Positions 15,746 to 25,130 of a DNA stretch of 64,000 bases are shown in pieces. Source of the stretch: Bacteroidota bacterium (GTDB lineage: Bacteria > Bacteroidota > Bacteroidia > Flavobacteriales > Flavobacteriaceae); assembly GCA_020161455.1 (NCBI GenBank), contig JAIUNZ010000004.1, positions 1-64,000 on the forward strand. The letters are read 5' to 3'. The notes beneath the pieces are model-generated. The model saw only the letters and a program-made list of their open reading frames with translations. It was not told where the DNA came from and searched no databases. The translations under genes were made by a program, and so were the position numbers. Within the stretch, counting starts at the first letter, position 1. Each line of letters starts with the position of its first letter.

Positions 15746-16333
15746 TTATTGTAATTGTGATATTTTTTCTCTGCAAAATAGTTGGAGTTCTGCGAAGAAA
15801 ACAAAAAACTCTTGCTCAAACTGTTTGTCAAATTGTGCTAATTCAACCATAGCTTCGTGCATAGCTACCCGGTTTTTGGTTTTATGATCCATCTGGAAAA
15901 GAATCATTTCTAATCCTGCCAAATTGGAATAGCTCACCAACCAATTGCGCGCAATCATATATGGCAACATTCCCTTTATGCGGTCGGTAAGTAAATGGTG
16001 GTTTTCTTTCGCAAATTCATAAAAACGTTCGGCATAGTCTTCTAGTTTTTCACAGGAATAGTTGCTCCAGTTTTTAGCTAGATAATGGTCGTAGAAAATA
16101 TCCATGATGACACCCGAATAGTGACCATACTTTTCGTGCAGTCGGTGTTTGCTTTGCCTATAAATGGGATGTGTATCGGTAAAACTATCGATGGCACGAT
16201 GGAGTAGAATTCCTTTCTTGATTTCTTTAGGGTATTTTTTATAGGTATTGCCACGAATGCTGTCAGCCATGAAGTTACCAAGTTTTAATTTGTCGTTTTC
16301 ACCAGAAAGAAATATGTGGGCTAAGAAATTCAT
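15746..16333 (-). CDS. Acyl carrier protein phosphodiesterase (DUF479)
   Basis: The protein has 195 residues. It begins MNFLAHIFLSGENDKLKLGNFMADSIRGN, the AcpH hallmark with a metal-binding His and Asp, followed by GILLHRAIDSFTDTHPIY, which carries the second His/Asp set, and IMDIFYDHYLAKNW, which carries the third. The family hydrolyses phosphopantetheine from holo-ACP, and its fold is HD-like. The gene starts 9 bp upstream of ggt on the same strand. Full length and intact. Confidence 0.92.
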   Translation of the reverse strand: MNFLAHIFLSGENDKLKLGNFMADSIRGNTYKKYPKEIKKGILLHRAIDSFTDTHPIYRQSKHRLHEKYGHYSGVIMDIFYDHYLAKNWSNYSCEKLEDYAERFYEFAKENHHLLTDRIKGMLPYMIARNWLVSYSNLAGLEMILFQMDHKTKNRVAMHEAMVELAQFDKQFEQEFFVFFAELQLFCREKISQLQ

Positions 16334-16520
16334 TTGCCTAATTTAACAATAAATTCTTAACAATAATATTTTTTTTAAATAATCTATATTTAATTAACCA
16401 AAATGTTTTTTAAAAAAATAGTTTTCCAAAAAAGACAAACTTGGAGTCTTTTTTTTAGTGTTTTTTCTTTTATGGAGTAGTGCGTTTTATTTTTCTCTGA
16501 GCCGAAAACACCTGCTTTAT

Positions 16521-16794
16521 TAATTAACACATTTATTAAGGTTGATAAATATTTATGAGAAGTTAACCAAAAATTCAAGCTGTTTTTTACAGTCAATTCG
16601 GCTATTTAAGTATCATCTTTAAAAAAGGTCATGACGTAAATGGTCAATTTTTTAATTAACTGATTTGTATTCCGTTATATAATAAAAACGTAAAGTGTCT
16701 TTGGGCATTGCTAATTGTCACAAGAAATATAAGGAGAAGTAATGATATTTTGGTTTTCATTGTAGTACGAATTTAAGAAAAACTTATTTGTTGT
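16521..16794 (-). pseudogene. Decayed partial copy of the adjacent secreted-protein gene
   Basis: This stretch is a diverged duplicate of the 5' part of the gene at 16850-17520 and of its upstream region. The shared segment runs from the leader region, through the start (CAT at 16758-16760 matches 17518-17520) and the MKTK-type leader coding DNA, to a segment matching the TVKDSLNFWLT motif. Homology continues upstream of the start to 16794, where it breaks after TTATTTGTTGT (matching 17554). Deletions and stop codons interrupt the frame. The 3' half of the gene is missing. A tandem duplication followed by decay is the simplest explanation. Confidence 0.8.
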
Positions 16795-16849
16795 ATAGTA
16801 TTCTTTCTTATTATTTCAGCAATTATCTAATGAGGATGATGTCTATTGA

Positions 16850-17520
16850 TTACCTACAACTAGCAGGAACAATTAATATCTTGTTGGTAGGCAAGTAGTT
16901 TAGGCGTTCCCAAATGAAATAGGGTTGGTCTAGATAGTTATAGAATATTTTTTTATAAAAAATACCATCAGGTATATTACATACGCTTTATTAGATTCAT
17001 AGCATACAGGACTTATGAATATAGGTTTATGAAAAGCCGTTTCTTTATCGACTATGTATTGATAGGAGCCTATTTTTTTTCGTTTCTTTCTTTTAAGATT
17101 ACTCGATTCTATTCTATAAGTTGTGTATTCTTTATTGTTTATTAAAGTATCCTTTGGCTTTGTAAACTGATAATGTTTGACGAGGTCATTAAAAGGATGT
17201 ACGCTTTTATTTATATCGAGGCAATTAACAGTAATAGATTCTGCGGTGGCAAATTCTTTTTGATTAACCACTACATGAATTGAGATTGAAGTATTATCTA
17301 TAAAGGTTAACCAAAAGTTCAAACTGTCTTTTACAGTCAATTCGGCTTTGTAAGTATCATCTTTAGAATTGGTCAAGATATACATGGTCCAACTTTTAGC
17401 TAATGTGTCTTTTAAATTGACTGATTTGTATTCCGTTATATAATCAAACGTATAGTGTCTTTGGGCATTGCTAATTGCCACAAGAAATATAAGGAGAAGT
17501 AATGATATTTTGGTTTTCAT
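16850..17520 (-). pseudogene. Exported protein gene with a frameshift near 16985
   Basis: The first open frame (16930-17520) gives 196 residues with a signal peptide (MKTKISLLLLIFLVAISNAQ) and ends in the odd tail VIYLMVFFIKKYSITI. In another frame from about 16985 the DNA reads IPDGIFYKKIFYNYLDQPY, then FIWERLNYLPTNKILIVPAS and a stop at 16850-16852, which is clearly coding-like. Removing one TA dinucleotide at the TATGTAATATACC junction joins the frames (AYV-IPDGIF). So either the gene has a recent two-base insertion or the sequence has an error. No family is recognised; the mature part is rich in strands and lysine and is probably periplasmic. Confidence 0.75.
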
Positions 17521-17585
17521 TGTAGTACGAATTTAAAAAAAACTTATTTGTTGTTACTAGTTAGAAAGGAAATTTGTTAACAAAA

Positions 17586-17611
17586 AAACACCAACGGTTA
17601 GGTAGGTGTTT
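17586..17611 (-). terminator. Terminator of the methylmalonyl-CoA mutase operon
   Basis: AAACACC (17586-17592) pairs with GGTGTTT (17605-17611); read on the minus strand a T-run follows. It lies 40 bp after the stop at 17652. Confidence 0.65.
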
Positions 17612-17651
17612 TAGAATATTCTTTGTTCGAGGTACAAGTAGGTAATGTGTC

Positions 17652-19784
17652 TTATGTTTCTAACAATACTTCTAGAATGCTAATAGCGGCATCGCTTATC
17701 TTGGTACCAGGTCCAAAAACAGCAACAGCACCTGCATCAAAAAGGTATTGGTAATCTTGAGAAGGAATAACACCGCCGACAATGACCATAATGTCTTCGC
17801 GACCATATTTCTTCAATTCTTCGATTACCTGTGGCACTAACATTTTATGACCAGCAGCAAGAGAAGACACTCCCAGTATGTGTACATCGTTCTCTACGGC
17901 TTGCTTGGCGGCTTCGTGTGGTGTTTGGAATAAAGGACCAATATCTACATCAAAACCTACATCGGCATAGCCGGTAGCGACTACCTTGGCACCACGGTCA
18001 TGTCCGTCTTGTCCCATTTTGGCAATCATGATGCGTGGACGACGACCTTCTTTCTTAGCGAAGGCATCGGCCAGTTGTTTTGCTTTTTCAAAGCTTTCGT
18101 CGTTTTTAATCTCTTTGCTATACACTCCGCTGAAACTTCTTATTTGTGCTTTGTATCTGCCGTAAACGCTTTCGAGTGCATCGCTAATTTCTCCTAATGT
18201 AGCTCGGTTTCGGGCAGCTTCTACTGCTAAAGATAATAAATTATCGTTTTGATTCTTGGCACAATCGGTTAATTTTTCTAAACTCGCTTTTACTTTGGCA
18301 GTATCGCGCGTTACTTTGATGTGTTCTAACTGTTCAATTTGTTGTTTGCGCACCGTTTGATTATCTACTTCTAAAATGTGAAGCGGATCTTCTTTGTCTA
18401 AGCGGTATTTATTTACACCCACAATGATGTCTTGTCCGCTATCGATTCGCGCTTGTTTTCGAGCAGCCGCTTCTTCGATACGCAGTTTTGGAATTCCAGC
18501 TTCAATGGCTTTGGTCATGCCGCCAAGTTCTTCAACTTCTTCAATTAGAACCCAAGCTTTTTCAGCAATTTGAGCCGTAAGGCTTTCTACATAATAACTG
18601 CCTGCCCAAGGATCGACGGTTTTGCAGATTTTGGTCTCTTCTTGCAGGTATATTTGTGTGTTACGAGCAATGCGCGCCGAGAAATCGGTTGGCAACGCGA
18701 TGGCTTCGTCTAAGGCATTGGTGTGTAATGATTGAGTTCCTCCAAAAGCAGCTGCAGCCGCTTCAATACTTGTTCGCGCTACGTTATTAAAAGGATCTTG
18801 TTCGGTTAAACTCCAACCCGATGTTTGACAATGGGTTCTAAGTGCTAAAGATTTATCATCTTTTGGGTCAAATTGTTTTAGGAGTTTTGCCCAAAGCATT
18901 CTACCCGCACGCATCTTGGCAATTTCCATAAAATGGTTCATCCCAATAGCCCAAAAGAAAGATAGGCGCGGTGCAAATTCGTCAATGTTCATTCCAGTGG
19001 ATAATCCTGTTCGGATGTATTCTAAACCATCTGCCAAAGTGTATGCCAATTCAATATCAGCTGTTGCACCTGCTTCTTGCATGTGATAACCCGAAATGGA
19101 AATGGAATTGAATTTAGGCATGTTTTTGCTGGTATATTCAAATATATCGGCAATTATTTTCATAGATGGTGTTGGTGGATAAATGTAAGTGTTGCGCACC
19201 ATGAACTCTTTTAAAATATCATTCTGAATAGTTCCCGAAAGTAGGTGAGGAGCCACGCCTTGTTCTTCGGCAGCTACAATATAGAATGCCATGATGGGCA
19301 ATACTGCACCGTTCATGGTCATGGAAACCGACATTTCATCTAAAGGAATTTGGTCAAATAAAACTTTCATGTCTTCTACCGAATCGATAGCCACACCAGC
19401 TTTTCCAACATCACCAACAACTCTTTCGTGGTCGGAATCGTAACCTCTATGTGTAGCCAAATCAAAGGCTACGGATAGTCCTTTTTGACCTGCGGCAAGG
19501 TTACGACGGTAGAAGGCATTGCTTTCTTCGGCAGTGGAGAAACCAGCATATTGACGAATAGTCCAAGGACGACGCACAAACATAGTCGTATATGGTCCGC
19601 GGAGATTGGGTGCAAAACCAGCTCCAAAACCTAGGTGTTCTAATTCTTTGATGTCATCTTCAGAATAGGTTGGTTTTAGTTCAATACCTTCTGCGGTTTG
19701 GAAAGTTCTGAGTTCCGAATTGTTGAAATTTGGAAATTCTTTTTTGGAATTTTCTAATGTAATATGTTGGATGTTTTTTCTCAT
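17652..19784 (-). CDS. mutB: Methylmalonyl-CoA mutase, large (B12-binding) subunit
   Basis: The protein has 710 residues, full length. The N-terminal TIM barrel holds the acyl-CoA-binding segment [26 protein letters not shown] (written here in part). The C-terminal cobalamin domain has DGHDRG (593-598, His595 as lower axial ligand), the GVSSLAAGH segment and GGVIPSQD. The enzyme interconverts (R)-methylmalonyl-CoA and succinyl-CoA with adenosylcobalamin, linking propionyl-CoA metabolism to the TCA cycle. The start is 4 bp after the small subunit stop, so it forms a heterodimer operon with mutA. A chaperone gene (meaB) is not seen in the window. Confidence 0.96.
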   Translation of the reverse strand: MRKNIQHITLENSKKEFPNFNNSELRTFQTAEGIELKPTYSEDDIKELEHLGFGAGFAPNLRGPYTTMFVRRPWTIRQYAGFSTAEESNAFYRRNLAAGQKGLSVAFDLATHRGYDSDHERVVGDVGKAGVAIDSVEDMKVLFDQIPLDEMSVSMTMNGAVLPIMAFYIVAAEEQGVAPHLLSGTIQNDILKEFMVRNTYIYPPTPSMKIIADIFEYTSKNMPKFNSISISGYHMQEAGATADIELAYTLADGLEYIRTGLSTGMNIDEFAPRLSFFWAIGMNHFMEIAKMRAGRMLWAKLLKQFDPKDDKSLALRTHCQTSGWSLTEQDPFNNVARTSIEAAAAAFGGTQSLHTNALDEAIALPTDFSARIARNTQIYLQEETKICKTVDPWAGSYYVESLTAQIAEKAWVLIEEVEELGGMTKAIEAGIPKLRIEEAAARKQARIDSGQDIIVGVNKYRLDKEDPLHILEVDNQTVRKQQIEQLEHIKVTRDTAKVKASLEKLTDCAKNQNDNLLSLAVEAARNRATLGEISDALESVYGRYKAQIRSFSGVYSKEIKNDESFEKAKQLADAFAKKEGRRPRIMIAKMGQDGHDRGAKVVATGYADVGFDVDIGPLFQTPHEAAKQAVENDVHILGVSSLAAGHKMLVPQVIEELKKYGREDIMVIVGGVIPSQDYQYLFDAGAVAVFGPGTKISDAAISILEVLLET

Positions 19785-19788
19785 GAGT

Positions 19789-21147
19789 TTATTGTTCCTG
19801 AGCTAATCGTTCTTGTTCTAGTTTCTCGGCTAAGCGTTTTTCGATAATTGGAACAATTAATGTTTTACGAGGGTTTTGTTTTACGAAAGGGTATAATTCC
19901 AAATCGTTTTTCATTTTATCGTTTTTGTTTGGGTATTTGTTAGTTCCTAATAACACTTCTTTTCCGCTGTCGAACCATTCTTGTTCTTTTGCAGCGCTTT
20001 CGCTTATTTTCTTTTGAATAGTTCCTGCAATAAGTTGGGTAATTAAGCCATCATTGGCTTCTATTTCTTTAAATAATAACAATGCTTTTTCGGCTAGTTG
20101 CGCTGTAAGTTCTTCGATATAATAACTTCCATCGGCTGCATTAGTCACTTCGTCAAAGTAGCTTTCGTGCTTTAGAATCAATAATTGATTACGTGCTATC
20201 CTATCGCCAAACTCGTTGTCTTTATGATACAAAGTATCATAAGGAAGATTTGAGATAAAATTAGCATTTCCCAATATTGCACTCATACATTCGGTAGTAG
20301 TACGAAGCAGGTTTACATTATAATCGTAAAGGGTTTTGTTTCTTTTGGTAGGAGTTGCAATGATGATACATTCCAAATTGTGATTGTATTCTTTGGTAAG
20401 TGTATTGAAAAGTAAACGCAATGCTCTGAGTTTAGCAATTTCAAAAAAGTAATTGCTTCCCACGGAAATTTCAATAGTTATAGGTTGATTGATCTTCGAA
20501 ATTCGGTTGAAATATTCATTGACATGAGCTAAAGTGTAGGCTAGTTGCTGAACGATATTGGCACCCGCATTTTGATATATTGAACTGTCAATAGTAATGA
20601 AGCTCGATTTGGCTTTACATGCAATTTGATTCAGTATATCAAAGTCCTTATAAAGGTTGTCAAACCAATTTCCATCTTTACATAGTTGATAAATTGGATC
20701 GATTTGAAGTTTAAAATCATATCCGTTATCTAGACTAAAATCGTTTAATTTGTTAATGAAAGAGATTGATAGAAAAGGCAAATAAAAAAAATAGGTTGTA
20801 TTTCCTTTAGGGAGATTTTCCATCAATTCATTAACTGAAATAGTTTCATTTTCGATAGTAAATCGGATACTTTCCGCACCTCGGTTTAGGGTTTCTAAAG
20901 TGCGTTTGTTCGATTTAGCAACATCATGAACATAGATGCTTTGGAGTATAGAAAAAGGTTTTGCCTCATTAAAAGAAAATTTATTTTCCATTTCATCACT
21001 GTGATAAAATGGTTTTACTTTAATTCCTTCTAAACTTTCCCATACTAAGGTGTCGTTATAATCTGCACCTTTAAGTTCGTATTGGATTTTTTGTTTCCAC
21101 TGTTTGGTACTTATTGTTTCAAAGGAATCAAATAATTTATTTTCCAT
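19789..21147 (-). CDS. mutA: Methylmalonyl-CoA mutase, small (non-catalytic) subunit
   Basis: The protein has 452 residues and aligns in layout with the N-terminal barrel of the large subunit: [31 protein letters not shown] at the start (shown in part), then [39 protein letters not shown], which mirrors the large-subunit segment ending in [15 protein letters not shown]. It lacks the DxHxxG cobalamin domain, as small subunits do or have it degenerate. It probably stabilises the large subunit. The gene follows divIC by 9 bp and precedes mutB by 4 bp. Confidence 0.93.
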   Translation of the reverse strand: MENKLFDSFETISTKQWKQKIQYELKGADYNDTLVWESLEGIKVKPFYHSDEMENKFSFNEAKPFSILQSIYVHDVAKSNKRTLETLNRGAESIRFTIENETISVNELMENLPKGNTTYFFYLPFLSISFINKLNDFSLDNGYDFKLQIDPIYQLCKDGNWFDNLYKDFDILNQIACKAKSSFITIDSSIYQNAGANIVQQLAYTLAHVNEYFNRISKINQPITIEISVGSNYFFEIAKLRALRLLFNTLTKEYNHNLECIIIATPTKRNKTLYDYNVNLLRTTTECMSAILGNANFISNLPYDTLYHKDNEFGDRIARNQLLILKHESYFDEVTNAADGSYYIEELTAQLAEKALLLFKEIEANDGLITQLIAGTIQKKISESAAKEQEWFDSGKEVLLGTNKYPNKNDKMKNDLELYPFVKQNPRKTLIVPIIEKRLAEKLEQERLAQEQ

Positions 21148-21156
21148 AAGATAGAC

Positions 21157-21510
21157 TTATAATGATTTCGTTTTGGATTGTTCTTCGTGAATCGTGTCGC
21201 CTTCATATTCTATGATATAAATGTCTTCACTGTCACGTTTCATATAATACTTTTCACGAGCGTATTTTTCAATTTGATCTGGATTTTTTAAGCGTTTGAT
21301 GTCTTCTTCATCTCTTTTGATTTCATCTTGATAGTATTTTTTGTTAACTTCAAGTTCTTCGAGTTCTTTGTTCAATACTCTATGATCAAAATAAGAAGTA
21401 TTGTCTAAGAAAATCATCCAAATTGCAAAAAAAATCAAAACAATAACAAACCTATTGCTCAATATTTTGAGAATAGGATATTTGTCTATGATGTTTGTAA
21501 AATAACTCAT
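21157..21510 (-). CDS. Septum formation initiator, FtsB/DivIC family
   Basis: The protein has 117 residues: a short cytoplasmic N-terminus, one membrane helix (about 22-40, FVIVLIFFAIWMIFL), then a coiled coil (LNKELEELEVNKKYYQDEIKRDEEDIKRL) and the family motif PDQIEKYAREKYYMKRDSEDIYII. The protein works in the divisome, bridging FtsL-like and FtsQ-like partners in the periplasm. In Bacteroidetes it is annotated as septum formation initiator. It lies between udk and mutA with 21 and 9 bp spacing. Confidence 0.9.
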   Translation of the reverse strand: MSYFTNIIDKYPILKILSNRFVIVLIFFAIWMIFLDNTSYFDHRVLNKELEELEVNKKYYQDEIKRDEEDIKRLKNPDQIEKYAREKYYMKRDSEDIYIIEYEGDTIHEEQSKTKSL

Positions 21511-21531
21511 TAAAAAATAATTATCGTAAAG

Positions 21532-22140
21532 TTACGTAATTCTTTGGTTAATAACGGCACGGACCACATCGATAGCTACAGTATTGTATTTGTCATTAGG
21601 AATAATGATGTCGGCAAAAGCTTTAGTGGGTTCTATAAATTGTTGGTGCATAGGTTTTAACGTAGTTTGATAACGGTTCAATACTTCTTCCATATCACGA
21701 CCACGCTCTGCAATATCTCTTTTTAAACGGCGAATTAAACGTTCATCAGAATCGGCATGAACAAATATTTTTACATCAAATAAATCTCTAAGTTCTGGAT
21801 TTGATAAAATTAAAATTCCCTCTACAATCATTACTTTTCTCGGATGAGTAATGACTGAATCATCCGTTCTATTATGAGTTATGAATGAATATATAGGTTG
21901 TTCAATAGTATTTCCTTCTTTAAGTTCTTTTAAATGCTGAACTAAAAGTTCAAAATCAATAGCTCTAGGATGGTCAAAATTAATCAAGGCACGTTCTTCA
22001 AAACTTAAAGTATTGTTTTCTTTATAATATGAATCTTGAGAAATGATACCTACTTCTGTTTGAGGTAACTCATTCATGATTTGGTGAACTACGGTTGTTT
22101 TTCCACTTCCAGTTCCGCCAGCAATTCCAATAATAAGCAT
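21532..22140 (-). CDS. udk: Uridine kinase
   Basis: The protein has 202 residues from the ATG at 22140 (MLIIGIAGGTGSGKTT); an upstream in-frame start at 22236 adds 32 non-conserved residues next to the tRNA terminator. The P-loop is GGTGSGKTT (8-16). NFDHPRAIDFELL, IYSFITHNR and VEGILILSNPELRDLFD are the uridine-binding and family motifs, and RRLKRDIAERGRDMEEVLNRY is the lid. It phosphorylates uridine and cytidine in pyrimidine salvage, using ATP or GTP. First gene of the operon with divIC and mutAB. Confidence 0.94.
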   Translation of the reverse strand: MLIIGIAGGTGSGKTTVVHQIMNELPQTEVGIISQDSYYKENNTLSFEERALINFDHPRAIDFELLVQHLKELKEGNTIEQPIYSFITHNRTDDSVITHPRKVMIVEGILILSNPELRDLFDVKIFVHADSDERLIRRLKRDIAERGRDMEEVLNRYQTTLKPMHQQFIEPTKAFADIIIPNDKYNTVAIDVVRAVINQRIT

Positions 22141-22220
22141 AAAAAGTTGTGTTTTTTGTGTTGGAACAAAAATAGAAATTATATCGAGAGCTTTTTGGTT
22201 TTCTAAAATAAAAAGACTAA

Positions 22221-22255
22221 AAAAAATCCTTTCCAAAAAAATATGAAAAGGATTT
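22221..22255 (-). terminator. Terminator downstream of tRNA-Pro
   Basis: AAATCCTTT (22224-22232) and AAAGGATTT (22247-22255) form a 9-bp stem; the minus strand continues into a T-run. It separates the tRNA from udk. Confidence 0.8.
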
Positions 22256-22257
22256 AG

Positions 22258-22332
22258 TCGGGGTGGCAGGATTCGAACCTGCGACCTCCTGCTCCCAAAG
22301 CAGGCGCGATAACCGGGCTACGCTACACCCCG
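22258..22332 (-). tRNA. tRNA-Pro (anticodon TGG)
   Basis: Read on the minus strand, CGGGGTG and CACCCCG form the acceptor stem with discriminator A. The T arm contains GGTTCGAATCC. The anticodon arm is CCTGC-TTTGGGA-GCAGG, with anticodon TGG flanked by the normal T33 and purine 37. The D arm contains GTAGCGTAGCCCGGTTATCGCG-type bases. CCA is not encoded. Confidence 0.96.
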
Positions 22333-22454
22333 AAAAGTGAGTGCAAATATAAAACTATTAATGAGTTCTCAAAAATTTTTACTATAATAATATTTGTTTA
22401 TAATAAAATAGATTTTTGTATGGTAGTTTACAATGATATATTTTTATAAAAACT

Positions 22455-22462
22455 TACATTTG
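22455..22462 (+). promoter_or_regulatory. -7 promoter element TACATTTG for trxB
   Basis: It matches Bacteroidetes TAnnTTTG and lies 22 bp before the ATG at 22484. No good TTG is seen at the -33 distance. It supports the downstream start for trxB. Confidence 0.55.
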
Positions 22463-22483
22463 CGGTTTAAAATAATTTATACA

Positions 22484-23431
22484 ATGTCAGACACAATAGA
22501 AAAAGTAAAGTGCTTAATTATAGGTTCAGGTCCTGCGGGATATACGGCTGCAATTTATGCAGCTAGAGCTAATATGAACCCAGTTTTATATCAAGGAACG
22601 CAACCTGGTGGACAATTAACTACAACTAATGAGGTTGAAAACTTCCCAGGATATGTTGATGGTGTTACTGGTCCAGAAATGATGATTCAATTACAAGCAC
22701 AAGCGCAACGTTTTGGAACGGATGTTCGTGATGGTTGGGCAACAAAAGTTGATTTTTCTGGAAAAACCCATAAAGTTTGGATTAATGACTCTAAAGAAAT
22801 TCATGCAGAAACAGTAATTATTTCTACTGGAGCATCGGCAAAATATTTAGGTTTGCCTTCCGAACAACATTATTTGCAAACTGGTGGTGGCGTTTCTGCG
22901 TGTGCTATTTGTGATGGTTTCTTTTATAGAAATCAAGAAGTAGTAATTGTTGGAGCTGGTGATTCGGCTTGTGAAGAAGCACATTACTTATCAAAATTGT
23001 GTAAAAAAGTGACCATGTTGGTTAGAAGTGATAAGTTTAGAGCTTCTAAAATTATGGAAGAACGCGTTAAGAAAACGGAAAACATCACTATTTTAATGAA
23101 TCATGATACGGTTGAGGTTATTGGTGATGGACAAGTTGTTACCTCAGTAAAAGCATTGAATAAAACAACTAACGAGGAAATTGATATACCAGCTACTGGA
23201 TTTTTCGTGGCTATAGGACATAAGCCAAACACCGATATTTTTAAAGATTTTTTAGAATTAGACCAAACGGGTTATATCAAAAATATTCCTGGCACTTCTA
23301 AAACAAATGTTGCTGGTGTTTTTGTTGGTGGCGATGCTGCCGATCATGTTTATAGACAAGCGGTTACCGCTGCTGGAACTGGTTGTATGGCTGCTTTAGA
23401 TGCAGAACGTTATTTAGCATCTATGGATTAA
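22484..23431 (+). CDS. trxB: Thioredoxin-disulfide reductase
   Basis: The protein has 315 residues from the ATG at 22484 (MSDTIEKVKCLIIG); an in-frame ATG at 22433 would lie upstream of the probable promoter. FAD-binding GSGPAG is at 14-19, the redox pair is Cys140-Ala-Ile-Cys143 in SACAICDGFF, the NADPH-binding motif is GAGDSA at about 156-161, and GVFVGGDAAD closes the FAD site. The enzyme passes electrons from NADPH to thioredoxin. Because bacillithiol rather than glutathione seems to be made here, a related flavoprotein could also reduce bacillithiol disulfide, but this sequence reads as a standard TrxB. Confidence 0.96.
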   Translation: MSDTIEKVKCLIIGSGPAGYTAAIYAARANMNPVLYQGTQPGGQLTTTNEVENFPGYVDGVTGPEMMIQLQAQAQRFGTDVRDGWATKVDFSGKTHKVWINDSKEIHAETVIISTGASAKYLGLPSEQHYLQTGGGVSACAICDGFFYRNQEVVIVGAGDSACEEAHYLSKLCKKVTMLVRSDKFRASKIMEERVKKTENITILMNHDTVEVIGDGQVVTSVKALNKTTNEEIDIPATGFFVAIGHKPNTDIFKDFLELDQTGYIKNIPGTSKTNVAGVFVGGDAADHVYRQAVTAAGTGCMAALDAERYLASMD

Positions 23432-23448
23432 TCATTACAATTTATAAA

Positions 23449-23477
23449 AAAAATCCTGAAGCAGTTCAGGATTTTTT
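23449..23477 (+). terminator. Terminator between trxB and a convergent gene
   Basis: AAATCCTGAA and TTCAGGATTT (23451-23472) form a 10-bp stem with a GCAG loop. T-runs on both sides suggest bidirectional use. Confidence 0.88.
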
Positions 23478-24311
23478 TTATTTAATGGGTTTCTTTTCTA
23501 AGGTTGCACTGTCAGTAAATCTTTTGATCTCTATTTTTGGTTCACCAAAAAGTTGTATTTCTGATTTTCCTGCGGCATCAATAATTACATTAGTTTTTAC
23601 GTTGATTTTAGCACTCGAATAGGCATCTGCAAAAATTTGAGTATTTGTTGTAGTTAATTTTGCGCCGTCAAAATTGGAGTTGTTATCCGCTCTTAGTTTA
23701 AAATTAATAACATCACCTTCAATTTTTGCTTCAGTTTTTTGATACATATCAATACCTAAATCTTTTGATGAAATTAGTGCTTTTAGTTCAGCATTTTTAC
23801 TAATATCAATAGTTGTTTTTTCTGACTTTAAATTAAGTTCAATCTTAGATTTGTCGTTTGCCATCAATGTAAAATCTTTGGTTTTCGCATTTAAAAAAAG
23901 CTTTGCATAATCGTAACTTTTGAATGTAACATTTGCCAAATCAACATCAGATAATGCCGTTACATTGGTTTCGTGTTTAGCGATGATTAGATTTAAATCG
24001 GAAGTATAAGTAACCCTAACACTTAGTTTTTTAAAACTATTCATGTCACGAGTTGTTGAAATTCTTAGGTTGTTTCCAGCACTTTTATAGTCAATAAATT
24101 CAATAAGATTATCGTCGGCTTCAATTTCAAGACCACATTCGTTTCCTTTTACCAAAAATACCTCAAGATTGTCTTCCACTTCTAAAGAAGTGAAACTTTC
24201 TACTTGTTTTTGTTCCATTTTTACTATTTTGGAGCCTTTTACTTTTTCTTTTCTTTGAGCAAATGAGAAAGTTACAAGCAAAAGAAGTAGTAAGGATAAA
24301 CTTTTTTTCAT
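23478..24311 (-). CDS. Exported DUF2807 (GIN domain) protein
   Basis: The protein has 277 residues with a signal peptide (MKKSLSLLLLLLVTFSFAQ, cleavage at 19). DUF2807 features follow: a strand with FTSLEVEDNLEVFLVKGNECGLEIEADDNLIEFIDYKSAGNNLRIS (shown in part) near residues 40-90 and then parallel strands alternating with charged residues and ending DAAGKSEIQLFGEPKIEIK. These domains form a right-handed beta solenoid and often sit with PspC proteins. It follows the lipoprotein homologue at 24388 after a terminator-like hairpin, so it may have a separate promoter. Confidence 0.85.
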   Translation of the reverse strand: MKKSLSLLLLLLVTFSFAQRKEKVKGSKIVKMEQKQVESFTSLEVEDNLEVFLVKGNECGLEIEADDNLIEFIDYKSAGNNLRISTTRDMNSFKKLSVRVTYTSDLNLIIAKHETNVTALSDVDLANVTFKSYDYAKLFLNAKTKDFTLMANDKSKIELNLKSEKTTIDISKNAELKALISSKDLGIDMYQKTEAKIEGDVINFKLRADNNSNFDGAKLTTTNTQIFADAYSSAKINVKTNVIIDAAGKSEIQLFGEPKIEIKRFTDSATLEKKPIK

Positions 24312-24352
24312 TGTTATAAAACTAAATGTTTTTCCAAAAATAGAAAAAAAAA

Positions 24353-24374
24353 CATCCCAATGCGAATTGAGATG
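24353..24374 (-). terminator. Weak terminator after the DUF2807 lipoprotein gene
   Basis: CATCCCAAT (24353-24361) and ATTGAGATG (24366-24374) pair with one G-T; on the minus strand a T-run of seven follows. Confidence 0.7.
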
Positions 24375-24387
24375 CTTTTATTACTGA

Positions 24388-25128
24388 TTAATTTCTTGAA
24401 ACGCTTCCTCCAGAACTTTCTTCTTTGGATATAGACTTCGGTTTGTTTTTATAGTCAATAGAACTTCCGCTAGATGCTTTTGCTTTTAAACTAACTATTG
24501 GATTTACTTCAGTAGAACTCCCGCTAGTGGATTGCGATGAAATTTCATTTGCTAACAAACCTTCGGCTTCAATACTGCTTCCGCTTGATGATGAAGTAAA
24601 TAAAACCAATGCTTTTCCTTTAATTTTTTGTTCACTTCCGCTGGTTGATTCCAGTCTAATAGTGTCAGATTCGGTTTCAACATTCATTTCACTTCCACTA
24701 CTTGTTTTTAAACTTAATGAGTTTTCACGAATGGTTTTTATAGTTTTAAGCGATGAACCACTAGTTGTTTCTAAGCTTTTTACATTCGGCATTTCAACAA
24801 TTATTTTTTTAGAAGTTACATTTACATAATTGCCATAATCTGTTGAAATTTTTAAAGTGCCATTAATGACAGACGTTTTGATGTCTTTAATAAGATTGTC
24901 GTCAGCTTCAACAGTTACTTTAAAATTGGGTGCTTGTATGATTTCACATTCCAATCCGCAACACACTGTTACTTTGTCAAAAGAATCTAAATTTCGAACT
25001 TCTTTCACCACTTTTCCGCTTCCAGTGATGGAGTTTCCTAAATCAATTTTTCCGTTGCATGAAGTTACTAACAAACCCACCAGAGTTGCAACGAAGGCTT
25101 TTACACAAAACATTACAAATTTTATCAT
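24388..25128 (-). CDS. DUF2807 lipoprotein with repeated Ser-Gly-Ser turns
   Basis: The protein has 246 residues with a lipoprotein leader; VTSC puts the lipidated Cys at 24. Residues 40-100 carry the DUF2807 entry motif (NLDSFDKVTVCCGLECEII). The second half repeats a TSGS or SSGS turn about every 18-20 residues (TTSGSSLK, TSSGSEMN, STSGSEQK, SSSSGSSI, STSGSSTE, ASSGSSID), ending ESSGGSVSRN. The spacing fits one turn per rung of a beta solenoid. Surface or periplasmic location follows from the leader. It lies 2 bp downstream of the PspC-domain gene. Confidence 0.88.
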   Translation of the reverse strand: MIKFVMFCVKAFVATLVGLLVTSCNGKIDLGNSITGSGKVVKEVRNLDSFDKVTVCCGLECEIIQAPNFKVTVEADDNLIKDIKTSVINGTLKISTDYGNYVNVTSKKIIVEMPNVKSLETTSGSSLKTIKTIRENSLSLKTSSGSEMNVETESDTIRLESTSGSEQKIKGKALVLFTSSSSGSSIEAEGLLANEISSQSTSGSSTEVNPIVSLKAKASSGSSIDYKNKPKSISKEESSGGSVSRN

Positions 25129-25130
25129 GA

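Noticed and set aside
16390-16596. A 68-residue gene
   Set aside because: Its first part is out-of-context DNA of the decayed copy of the neighbouring gene; the rest has no coding character.
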